Shown in pieces: positions 7,910 to 15,344 of a DNA stretch of 20,398 nucleotides; the first letter of the stretch is position 1, and every line of letters starts with the position of its first letter. This DNA comes from JAUVIB01 sp964424545 (GTDB lineage: Bacteria; Calditrichota; Calditrichia; Calditrichales; Calditrichaceae). Made by a program: the position numbers and the translations under genes. The stretch covers positions 1 to 20,398 of the forward strand of contig CAYRJN010000054.1 in NCBI GenBank assembly GCA_964424545.1. Direction: 5' to 3'. The notes below the pieces were generated by a model that worked only from the letters and a program-made list of their open reading frames with translations, had not been told where the DNA came from and did not search any database.

Positions 7910-8815
7910 TTTTCCTTCGGCAATCTGCGGATTTTCACCGGAAAAGATTTTGAAAAATTCCTCTTGAACCTGTTTGGCAACTTCGCCGCGTTTACCGCTA
8001 CCGACGGTGATTTTATCGATGGAGCGAATTGGCGTTACTTCTGCAGCCGTGCCCGTAAAGAAGACTTCATCGGCGATGTATAAGCGCTCTCTCGGGATGC
8101 TTTCTTCTTTAACCGTATATCCGAGTTTTTCGAGAATTTCAATGACCGTATTGCGCGTAATGCCGGGCAATACGGAAGAAGACAAGGGCGGCGTCGATAC
8201 GATATTGCCGCTTACGAGAAAAATATTTTCTCCGCTTCCTTCCGAAACGAAACCGCTTTGATTTAAAGCAATACCCTCGGTATAACCGTTGATAATGGCT
8301 TCCATTTTAATGAGCTGGGAGTTCATGTAATTTGCGCCGGCTTTGGCGAGTCCCGGCATGGTGTTCGGAGCAAGGCGATTCCATGTGGAAACGCAGACAT
8401 CTACGCCGTTTTCCAAAGCCTCTTCTCCGAGATATTTACCCCATTCCCAAACGGCAATGTACGATTCGATGGGGTTATCAAGGGGGTTTACGCCAAAAGC
8501 GCCGAATCCCCGTATTACAAAAGGGCGGATGTAGCAGGCGCCGAATTCATTAACCTTGATGGTTTCCACAACGGCGTCGCATAAGTCCGTTAGATTATAT
8601 TTTAAGGGCATACGGTACATCTTTGCCGAATTCAGAAGGCGCTGCATATGAGGCTGCAAACAAAAAACCGCGGGTCCCTTATCGGTATCATAACAGCGGA
8701 TTCCCTCAAACACGGCGCTGCCGTATTGCACGACATGAGATAAAACATGGATATTAGCGTCATTCCAATTGATAAATTTTCCGTCTTTCCAAACTTTTTG
8801 ACCAACCTTTGACAT
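7892..8815 (-). CDS. ilvE: Branched-chain amino acid aminotransferase
   Basis: A 307-residue fold-type IV PLP enzyme that interconverts Leu, Ile and Val with their 2-oxo acids using glutamate/2-oxoglutarate. The N-terminal YGSAVFEGIRCY motif, the PLP-binding lysine Lys158 in LAKAGANYMNSQ, the EGSGENIFLV stretch and the C-terminal FFTGTAAEVTPI phosphate-binding motif are all present. The length matches the bacterial IlvE group, and these motifs favour IlvE over D-amino-acid aminotransferase or PabC. The start is supported by a GGGAGAAG Shine-Dalgarno site. The last 18 bases overlap the end of the convergent esterase gene, so there is no room for a separate terminator. It appears to be a single-gene transcription unit. 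Confidence 0.95.
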   Translation of the reverse strand: MSKVGQKVWKDGKFINWNDANIHVLSHVVQYGSAVFEGIRCYDTDKGPAVFCLQPHMQRLLNSAKMYRMPLKYNLTDLCDAVVETIKVNEFGACYIRPFVIRGFGAFGVNPLDNPIESYIAVWEWGKYLGEEALENGVDVCVSTWNRLAPNTMPGLAKAGANYMNSQLIKMEAIINGYTEGIALNQSGFVSEGSGENIFLVSGNIVSTPPLSSSVLPGITRNTVIEILEKLGYTVKEESIPRERLYIADEVFFTGTAAEVTPIRSIDKITVGSGKRGEVAKQVQEEFFKIFSGENPQIAEGKLTFIY

Positions 8816-9122
8816 AACTTCTCCCTAAGATAGTGAAATGTATACTAAAATAATTTTGCTTTATCGTCCGCTTGTCTATACAATTTATAAAAAAAATATA
8901 TAATATAACAGTAAATCTTTAAAATTAGTTGATATTTAGCTGATTAGTGGGCGAAGGCAAACAAGATTAATTTTTGCCTCCTATCTGTACAATAACATCT
9001 TGCAAATAAATTCATGCCACTTTTGCTGCGATACTTAGATACTTAAAAGAATCTGGAATTAACAATAAAAACGCGCCTTTGGACGAATTCCAAATGGCTA
9101 ATTAAGTGTATAGGAATTTCAA

Positions 9123-9417
9123 GAACATAGCTTCGCAAAGTGAATAATGAAAAAAGTATGGGTGGAATCGTCAACGTGTCGTTTCTCGATGAATCGGAGA
9201 ATCTGAATCGTGAACAGCAAGATTTAGATTCCCGCTTAAAATATACGAGACTGACAAAGGGGAGAAGAATGTTGGAACGATAACAAAAAAGCCCACCGTT
9301 TTCATTCTTCGATTTAATCGGCAAAAAGAAAATTGTACGAATACAAAAATTATTCTAAAAATAATGTTGAAAATGTTCCAAATCGGGCGGTTTTTGAAAT
9401 TCCGATACAAAAAAATA
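9123..9417 (+). repeat. Dispersed intergenic repeat, copy 3 (longest, with extra middle segment)
   Basis: It starts GAACATAGCTTCGCAAAGTG and shares the conserved first 125 bases with copy 2. The middle is about 85 bases longer than in copy 2, and the element then rejoins at TTTTTGAAATTCC (about 9391). Inverted repeats inside it are: the conserved hairpin at 9189-9211; GAAGAATG (9264-9271) with CATTCTTC (9303-9310); CGATT-T-AATCG (9310-9320); and ATTATT/AATAAT (9349-9365). Confidence 0.8.
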
Positions 9418-9567
9418 ACATCATTGAACATTCCCGTAAGAAATGATGAAAAGCTTGACCGTTGATAAATCTTGGAGATTTCTCTTTCCCATTATAATAA
9501 AGATTACCGTTCCCGTTTCGTAGGGATTACAATGACAGTATGCATTATTTCGGCAAGAACAAGCCCT

Positions 9568-9599
9568 CTGTCATTACCCCGACAAATTCGGAATGTACC
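9568..9599. repeat. Short REP-like hairpin repeat, copy 1
   Basis: CTGTCATTACCCCGAC (start 9568), continued to 9599, matches the sequence at 17654-17684 in about 25 of 32 positions. Both contain a CCGA...TCGG stem around a four- or five-base loop. No coding function is evident. Confidence 0.5.
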
Positions 9600-9998
9600 G
9601 CGATCGGAACAATGTAGAGCGCGGTAAACCTCGATTGTTTTATATGGATTGCTACGGTTTCCTGTCATGTAGGGAAAAAGATAAAAAGTTTTTGTATTTA
9701 CATCCTTTTTACACCTTATAGTCCCTTTAGTGCATTATTTTTTCTTATTTAGGTTAATAAAGCCATTGGCTCAACTCGTTTTCCGCCGATATTGTAGAAT
9801 TTTTCCGTTGCTTTGTACCGTAAAATAAGTTAAAAGAGTATATAATCGCTTCATAAAAAATTCTTCTGATTCAAAAGGATAATTATGAAACATATTGATG
9901 TGATTCTTGGGTTTTCCATAATATCAATATTCATTTCAAAATAAGCAGGCGTAAGGGTTCGGAAAATAGAGAAAACCGCACGGCGTTAAATATTATGG

Positions 9999-11330
9999 TC
10001 AGACTTTTAATAAAGCGTCCCATGGTTTGCGCAAATCACGATGTATCCGTTTGGCCGCATGAGCGTTGTTGACGATGGTTTCTTTTTTTGTGTCCCATGT
10101 AATGGGACGGCCTTCGCGAATACAAATATCGGATAAATGACAAATAATATCCGACCGTACGGCAGAATGCAGAAAATCCACCGGCTGCTCGCGACTTATT
10201 ACGCAATCAATAAAATTATGGCGCTGATTATCGCTGACCTTCAGACGTTTCGGCCCTGGATTTTTTGCAATTTTATAAAGTTTTTCGTCGGATACTTGCC
10301 AGCCGGCGCGTTTAACTTTAACCCAGCCTTTGTCGCCTATGAATAATGTGCCGTGATACGGCGTAATTCCCGGATGAAGTTTGAGTCTGGCGGCTGTTTG
10401 GTCGTCCATAAAGCGCATAACGACGCCGTTGGCGAATTCTGCGGTTACATCCCAGTTGGTTAGCGTATTAAACAATCCGCCGATGCCAATCTCACCGCTG
10501 CCGTTATAATGAACGGGCATGGTTTCCATGTCGGCGTTTTCAGCCCACCACATCATCATATCCATGGGGTGCGCGCCCCAGCCTGCAATGAAGCCGATGG
10601 CGTAATCATAAATGTGAAAAATTCCGTTACGTGCGGTTTGGTTCAAACAACGGTCTTTACAAAAGGGCGCTTCGGGAGCGGGCCCCAGCCACATATCATA
10701 ATCAAAACCGTCGGGAACAGGCAGAACCGGCGTGGGCGATCCCCCCGATTCGCCGTGTGGCGCCCACACATAAACCTCCTTAACATCGCCGATGTGACCG
10801 TTTAGAACGAGCTCAATACCCATGCGCACCTGAACCATAGAACGCTGCTGCGCGCCGTATTGAAAAATTCGCTTGTATTTATCCACAATTGCTCGCGCGG
10901 CGATATCTTCTTCTATGCTGATGGCCAGCGGCTTCTCCGTATACATATCTTTGCCGGCTTTGGCAGCGGCCATGGAGAGCGGGACATGCCAATGATCTGC
11001 CGTAGCGATATGAACTGCATCTATGTCTTTACGAGCCAGTAAATCGCGAAAATCACGGTAATCGTCGCAATTACCAAACTGTTTTTTCCGCAGCACACGG
11101 CGCTCTTTAATGGGGTCGCATACGGCAATAACCTGTGATTTCGGATAATCTTTATATTCAATGCTGACTCCGGAGCGGTTACCGCAACCTATCAGGCCGA
11201 CATTTACTCTCTCGCTGGGCGGGATGCTTCCGTTTCTGCCCAGTACGCTATGAGGTACAATAGTCGGGAAGGAGGCAGCTGCGCCTATGACGGCGGATTT
11301 TTTTACGAAATCTCTGCGTGATATTTTCAT
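9999..11330 (-). CDS. Tat-exported Gfo/Idh/MocA-family NAD(P)-dependent oxidoreductase
   Basis: A 443-residue protein with a twin-arginine signal (MKISRRDFVKKSAVIGAAAS, Arg5-Arg6), so it should be exported folded with its nucleotide cofactor. A Rossmann dinucleotide site follows (NVGLIGCGNRSG, residues 43-54), then the family EKP motif (132-134) with its catalytic-region lysine. The C-terminal alpha/beta domain has GWGAHPMDMM (His254 is a likely active-site residue). Family members oxidise or reduce sugars and inositols, often at C3. It is the last gene of a four-gene unit, 25 bases after the URO-D-family gene, with a good AGGAG site. Given the ThuA-domain protein in the same unit, a ThuB-like role in forming or reducing a 3-keto sugar is my inference. 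The substrate is unknown. Confidence 0.9.
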   Translation of the reverse strand: MKISRRDFVKKSAVIGAAASFPTIVPHSVLGRNGSIPPSERVNVGLIGCGNRSGVSIEYKDYPKSQVIAVCDPIKERRVLRKKQFGNCDDYRDFRDLLARKDIDAVHIATADHWHVPLSMAAAKAGKDMYTEKPLAISIEEDIAARAIVDKYKRIFQYGAQQRSMVQVRMGIELVLNGHIGDVKEVYVWAPHGESGGSPTPVLPVPDGFDYDMWLGPAPEAPFCKDRCLNQTARNGIFHIYDYAIGFIAGWGAHPMDMMMWWAENADMETMPVHYNGSGEIGIGGLFNTLTNWDVTAEFANGVVMRFMDDQTAARLKLHPGITPYHGTLFIGDKGWVKVKRAGWQVSDEKLYKIAKNPGPKRLKVSDNQRHNFIDCVISREQPVDFLHSAVRSDIICHLSDICIREGRPITWDTKKETIVNNAHAAKRIHRDLRKPWDALLKV

Positions 11331-11355
11331 CGTCTACTCCTATTTATATGATACT

Positions 11356-12372
11356 TTAGTTTGATTTTAATATCGTTCTCCATGTTTCAAAAACAGCGTA
11401 TACATTTTCCGGTTTAGCCCCGGGTCCGAATTCGCATTGTCCGATTATTCCGCCGTTACCATACAGCATATTAAATATCTCTTTAACAATATTTACAACC
11501 TCTTCTTTTTTATAATTAGGCAAAATATTTTGGCGGTCAATTTCTCCCCAAAAAGTGATTTTCTCCTTATAGGCGTTAAGGCGTTCAATGCCCATTGCAA
11601 ATATTTGAGAATTAAGGGCGTTAATGCCGATTTCTATTAGATCGGGGAAAATATCCAAAATATAACCGTCCGAATGCATAAAGATATATTTATTGCCGTT
11701 ACGGGCGATCTCCACGTATTCAAGGTAAAGGGGTTTAAATATTTCACGCCATAGATCCGGAGATATAAGCAGGCTATTCTGCGCGCCCCAGTCGTCCATG
11801 ATAAACAGGGCGTCCACATCCGTTGACGACCATGCTTGCAACCGTTGGCAGTTAAACTCATGAATCTCTTTTAACAGTTTGTCGAAATTATTCCGGCGTT
11901 CATATAGATCTATATAAATATTTTCACTGCCGCGTAAGAATTGGATACGTTCAAAAGGACGCGCGCAACAAGGAGAGAGAATAAATTTATCTCTGTTTTC
12001 TCGGCAAAAATTATTGATCTCTTCAACTTTCAAGGAGAGAAATTCAGCGGGAGGCCGTACTCTTTCCAAATCGTCCCAGGTATTTAGCAACGGTTTCTTA
12101 ACTTCACCGATAATACCCTGCTGTCGGTTTTCAAAAACACAGCCCCATTCATCAATGTACTCTCCGATTTCATATTCATTTCCAACGGTTTTTACCCGTT
12201 TGACGGTAATATCCGGAACAAAAATTAAATCATCGGGAAATTCCGTGCGGATGGTTTTTAATTGTTCGGAATAATGTAATTCGGCCCAGGGTAATTGCCA
12301 AAGCTGGGTCGGAATTCGATCGGGATGGTCAAATTCCAGGGTTTTGACGACCCGTTGTTTTGAGCTTTCCAT
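11356..12372 (-). CDS. Uroporphyrinogen decarboxylase (URO-D) family protein of unknown substrate
   Basis: A 338-residue cytoplasmic TIM-barrel protein without a signal peptide. It carries the hallmarks of the URO-D/MtaA-like superfamily branch seen outside haem synthesis: MDDWG (192-196), SPDLWREIFKPLY, FMHSDGYILDIFPDLIEIG (His233), FWGEIDRQNILP and GQCEFGPGAKPENVY (Cys313). His and Cys at such positions bind zinc in corrinoid methyltransferases of this superfamily; whether they do so here is unknown. The start at 12372 is chosen because AAGGG lies five bases upstream and the ATG overlaps the stop of the preceding gene as TAATG, giving translational coupling. An upstream in-frame ATG at 12390 is less likely. 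It is not a genuine HemE candidate: it sits in a sugar operon and no haem genes are nearby. Confidence 0.85.
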   Translation of the reverse strand: MESSKQRVVKTLEFDHPDRIPTQLWQLPWAELHYSEQLKTIRTEFPDDLIFVPDITVKRVKTVGNEYEIGEYIDEWGCVFENRQQGIIGEVKKPLLNTWDDLERVRPPAEFLSLKVEEINNFCRENRDKFILSPCCARPFERIQFLRGSENIYIDLYERRNNFDKLLKEIHEFNCQRLQAWSSTDVDALFIMDDWGAQNSLLISPDLWREIFKPLYLEYVEIARNGNKYIFMHSDGYILDIFPDLIEIGINALNSQIFAMGIERLNAYKEKITFWGEIDRQNILPNYKKEEVVNIVKEIFNMLYGNGGIIGQCEFGPGAKPENVYAVFETWRTILKSN

Positions 12373-14132
12373 TATTCCCTTCTTTTGCATTGATCGGAAT
12401 AGAGGTTAAACAGTCGTTTTAATGTTTCTAAATCTCCCTTCTCGTTGTGCACATAAATACGGTATCGCAGGGTGAGCGATCGGCTCGCTTTAACGGTATA
12501 AGCGCTGTTATAGAGAAAACCGGGATTGGTATATACAAAAAAGAGATCGGAGTTTTCAATAGGCTCGTTTATAACATAGCCGGGGCTGGGAAAACGCGGA
12601 TTTTGCGGGCAGTCAAAAATGGTAATACCGGCGCTTCGGGTCGAATCTTTTTTATCAATACCGCTGATATCAACCCATTTGCTCGGTGTGGTGTGAATGT
12701 TTAGATTCCGCAATCCTTTGTCATTTAAAAGATTGATATCTTTATATCCGGGGGAGTTGAAACGCAGCGCCAAAGTAGCGTAGCCGCCCCAACGTCGTCC
12801 GCCGGGTTGGCCTTCAATTGGCGTTCGTTCCAAAACGACATCTTCCTTGTCGACCTGAAAAATGCTTTGCCAGTCTATCGTAAAATTGCCTTCATTATCC
12901 GGCGGAGAAACAATAATACGGCGTTTTTCATGCAGTACAGGTGGGGAATTCGGCGGATGGTATGACAATCCGAGATCGATTATTGCGGAAAGATCGCCGT
13001 TTAAACGGATGTTTTTTGCGATTACTTCCGTAAGCCCTTCTGCCTTATGGGTTTTACGATCTTCTTCCCAATAGTTTAGATGATTGATATATTTCCATGA
13101 GAACCAGAGCGCATAGTGCCAAGGATGATCCGGGGGGCTTAGCCAGGTAAGAGATCGTCCTTTTACAGTATTTAACGGGTGGAAGTAGGGCTTTCCAAAT
13201 CGTTTGAAATGAAATTTCCAAACCACATGCGCTCCGTTGATTAAAGTCAGCGTCGAATCATCCTGTTCAAAGTATTTACTTTGGCGGTCGGCTATTTGTT
13301 CGTTGTCCGGCCAGGGCGTTTGCGGCTGGATGGTCACGGCGCTGCCGGCCGCCCATTGCGCGCCCCTGAGAAGAAGCGTTTGCCAGGCGCGATTTTTCAT
13401 AGTAGCCTTATTATGGCCCAGTACAATATAAATACCGCGTCCTTTGCCATACTTGGTAGTAACCACAACCGGTTCGTTTTTACCGCTGCCCTTGCTCTGC
13501 GGCGATGAATAAGCCGTGCAAAGAACATGAATATCCGGATCAAACTTTGTGGCATTCCATAGTTCGTCTTTGATGTAAAACGATTTAAGCCCTTTGGTCA
13601 CCGGATGGCTTTTATCTTCGACACGTACTTTGAAGATATGAACCGGGCCGTGATTGGTAACGCCTTTACCCCAGGTTCCTCCCGCAATCTGTTGAAATTC
13701 CGGCCAATCCTGCAAAGTGGAGCTGCCGGCATGAATGTTAAGAAATCCTTTCCCCGAGGCGATAAAATCCAAAAAGGCTTTTTCCAGAGCGGAATTCCAG
13801 CGATGTCCCGTTACTTCCGGCCAGGTATTCCAATTGCTGATAATCAAGTCATATTGTTTAAGTTCCGCCGGATCGGTTTGTTCGGGATGATTGGTCACGG
13901 TAACCGTAAACTTTGCGCTCTTTTCAAGAATATTTTTAATCATCGGCGTGGTTTTTTGCCATTGGTGATTATTACGACCGCTGAACAGTAAAACATTGAT
14001 CATCAAATTATCCTTTGCATAAACCGTACTATTCAAAAATAAGAAGAGCATCAGCAGAAAGCCAAAAAAACGGTGACTGTAATCCCTAATTAAGCGAAGA
14101 TTTTTCTCGTTGATTAAATTTGTTTTTATCAT
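12372..14132 (-). CDS. Secreted ThuA-PmoA (DUF6807-like) fusion protein
   Basis: A 586-residue protein. A basic stretch and hydrophobic core (about residues 18-37, FFGFLLMLFLFLNSTVYA) form a Sec signal. Residues about 42-265 are a ThuA/trehalose-utilisation domain (GATase1-like fold) with GFLNIHAGSSTL and GRGIYIVLGHN. Residues about 290-580 resemble the family labelled methane oxygenase PmoA, with the His-rich SPPDHPWHYALWFSW segment. That family name is misleading: its members occur widely near sugar enzymes and this is not a methane monooxygenase subunit. The ATG at 14132 has AAGGAAA upstream; an ATG at 14186 would add 18 residues before the signal and is rejected. It follows the TIM-barrel gene by 59 bases and overlaps the next start by one base. 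It is probably a periplasmic sugar-modifying or sugar-binding protein. Confidence 0.85.
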   Translation of the reverse strand: MIKTNLINEKNLRLIRDYSHRFFGFLLMLFLFLNSTVYAKDNLMINVLLFSGRNNHQWQKTTPMIKNILEKSAKFTVTVTNHPEQTDPAELKQYDLIISNWNTWPEVTGHRWNSALEKAFLDFIASGKGFLNIHAGSSTLQDWPEFQQIAGGTWGKGVTNHGPVHIFKVRVEDKSHPVTKGLKSFYIKDELWNATKFDPDIHVLCTAYSSPQSKGSGKNEPVVVTTKYGKGRGIYIVLGHNKATMKNRAWQTLLLRGAQWAAGSAVTIQPQTPWPDNEQIADRQSKYFEQDDSTLTLINGAHVVWKFHFKRFGKPYFHPLNTVKGRSLTWLSPPDHPWHYALWFSWKYINHLNYWEEDRKTHKAEGLTEVIAKNIRLNGDLSAIIDLGLSYHPPNSPPVLHEKRRIIVSPPDNEGNFTIDWQSIFQVDKEDVVLERTPIEGQPGGRRWGGYATLALRFNSPGYKDINLLNDKGLRNLNIHTTPSKWVDISGIDKKDSTRSAGITIFDCPQNPRFPSPGYVINEPIENSDLFFVYTNPGFLYNSAYTVKASRSLTLRYRIYVHNEKGDLETLKRLFNLYSDQCKRRE

Positions 14133-14191
14133 TATGCGTTTCCTTTTTAAAGAAAATGAATTTAAAACGCCAAAACAACTATCCACACAAT

Positions 14192-15016
14192 TTACAGAAG
14201 AGATTTTAAATAGCGATAACTTTTTTCAGCTTGTTTCACCGTGCCGCATTCAACGCTGAAAACGATATCTCCTGGCGCTTTTTTACAAATCTCAATGGTT
14301 TTCTTCCAATCAATAACGCCGTCGCCACAGGTACAGCCCACCGGCGTTCCGGTTACTTTTCCCCTTTCAGCCGCCGACTGCTCGAATGCGATATCTTTAG
14401 CGTGCAGGTGAACTAAATGATTAACATTGTCCTCTAACCATTTGTATGGGTCCTCACCGCTAAGATAGCTGTTGCCCATATCAAAATTAACGCCTATGCT
14501 CGGAGATTCAACAAGATTTAGGATTCGTGTAAACCCTTCGGGAGATTTACTGTATTGCTGGTGCATTTCCAACCCAATCTTGATACCGCGCGGTTCGGCA
14601 ACTTTTGCCGCTTCCATTAACGTATAACGCATTAACATATGATCTTCTTCTTCCGTGGTCCATTTTGGTTTTGGCCCTTCATCTGTGTTAACCACGGGTA
14701 CGCTGATATCCGCGGCAAAACGAATAGCTTGTTTCAGATATTCCACGCTTATTTCGGGCTTGCACAAAGGCGTATGCGCGGAGAAGCCCGATATTTTAAC
14801 GCCGGCTTTATCGCAGGCTGTTTTAATGCGCAGCGGATCATCCAACATAGATACGCTGTGAAAATATCCCGCCTCGCTTAATAATTCCCGTCCCCAGTGA
14901 ACCATCGGTTCCACATAGTCATAACCGATTTCCGCCGCCTTTTCCACGCCCCATTCAAAGGGTTTGTCTTCATGGCGGACATACTCAAGGTTAATGCCTA
15001 ATAAAATCTTTCCCAT
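14192..15016 (-). CDS. Sugar phosphate isomerase/epimerase-fold TIM-barrel protein (AP endonuclease 2 family)
   Basis: A 274-residue cytoplasmic protein of the xylose-isomerase-like TIM-barrel superfamily. Likely divalent-metal ligands are Glu150 (GLEMHQQ), Asp179 (NFDMGNSY), His205 (HLHAKDI) and Glu256 (VECGT). A short Cys pair lies in GCTCGDGVIDW (228-238). Such proteins are isomerases, epimerases, dehydratases or, in 3-keto-sugar routes, lyases/hydrolases; the precise reaction cannot be read from the sequence. A strong GGAGG ribosome-binding site precedes the ATG. It is the first gene of the four-gene unit running to the Gfo/Idh gene, and transcription probably starts in the 328 bases upstream. 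Confidence 0.9.
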   Translation of the reverse strand: MGKILLGINLEYVRHEDKPFEWGVEKAAEIGYDYVEPMVHWGRELLSEAGYFHSVSMLDDPLRIKTACDKAGVKISGFSAHTPLCKPEISVEYLKQAIRFAADISVPVVNTDEGPKPKWTTEEEDHMLMRYTLMEAAKVAEPRGIKIGLEMHQQYSKSPEGFTRILNLVESPSIGVNFDMGNSYLSGEDPYKWLEDNVNHLVHLHAKDIAFEQSAAERGKVTGTPVGCTCGDGVIDWKKTIEICKKAPGDIVFSVECGTVKQAEKSYRYLKSLL

Positions 15017-15344
15017 GCTGCCTCCTTTTTTTATAGCATTTAAATTTTAAAAAATCGGCATATTTCAGGCAGTTTCTCATTTTTTAGATAGAAAGCTAAT
15101 AATCATTTTATAATTATTATGTTGTAAAACAATAACAATATACTCGAAGAACATGAAGGCCATGAAGAAAAAATTACAGATTAAATCCCTTTTGACTTTC
15201 GCGCATTGCGTGGTTTATTAGATTTTTCCTTTTTATTTATTCGTGCATTTGTGATAAATTTTTTCCATAAATCAATTTGCAACGCTATGTATTCTAAAGT
15301 TTAATGTAATAAATTTCTCATAGATATTCAAAATCGACTCAATA
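15017..15344. other. Intergenic region upstream of the four-gene sugar unit
   Basis: No gene is supportable. It probably carries the promoter for the minus-strand unit starting at 15016, but I cannot pick a convincing -35/-10 pair in this AT-rich stretch. A phrase AAGAACATGAAGGCCATGAAG at 15148-15168 resembles the degenerate GAAGG-type tracts common in many genomes. There is a near-palindrome TCAATATTATTGA about 10 bases past the GH92 stop. Confidence 0.5.

Larger units (their letters stand above)
8816..9998. other. Long gene-free region with repeats
   Basis: About 1.2 kb separates ilvE from the end of the sugar operon. I see no supportable coding region; open frames at 9043-9431 overlie the repeat and are in shifted frames. 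Contents recognised are the ilvE leader (8816 to about 8950, unassigned), repeat copy 3 (9123-9417), and an inverted pair AATGACAG (9531-9538) / CTGTCATT (9568-9575) that runs into a short REP-like hairpin. The span from about 9630 to 9998 shows nothing I can name. Confidence 0.65.

Noticed and set aside
8332..8553. Plus-strand open frames inside ilvE and many others inside the large genes
   Set aside because: They are antisense shadows of well-supported genes and have no family features.
9043..9431. Two overlapping minus-strand open frames of 93 and 86 codons
   Set aside because: Both fall on repeat copy 3 and share short peptides with the copy 2 frame only because the DNA is repeated. The frames are not conserved.
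11356..12372. Genuine HemE uroporphyrinogen decarboxylase
   Set aside because: The motifs match the divergent methyltransferase-like branch, no haem gene is near, and the gene is coupled to sugar enzymes.
12372..14132. Methane monooxygenase subunit suggested by the PmoA label
   Set aside because: There are no membrane helices or copper-site pattern; the similarity is to the soluble, misnamed PmoA-like family.
15148..15168. AAGAACATGAAGGCCATGAAG tract, possibly part of the dispersed repeat
   Set aside because: Only the GAACAT edge matches and the rest diverges. It fits better as one of the common low-complexity GAAGG-type tracts seen upstream of genes in many genomes.
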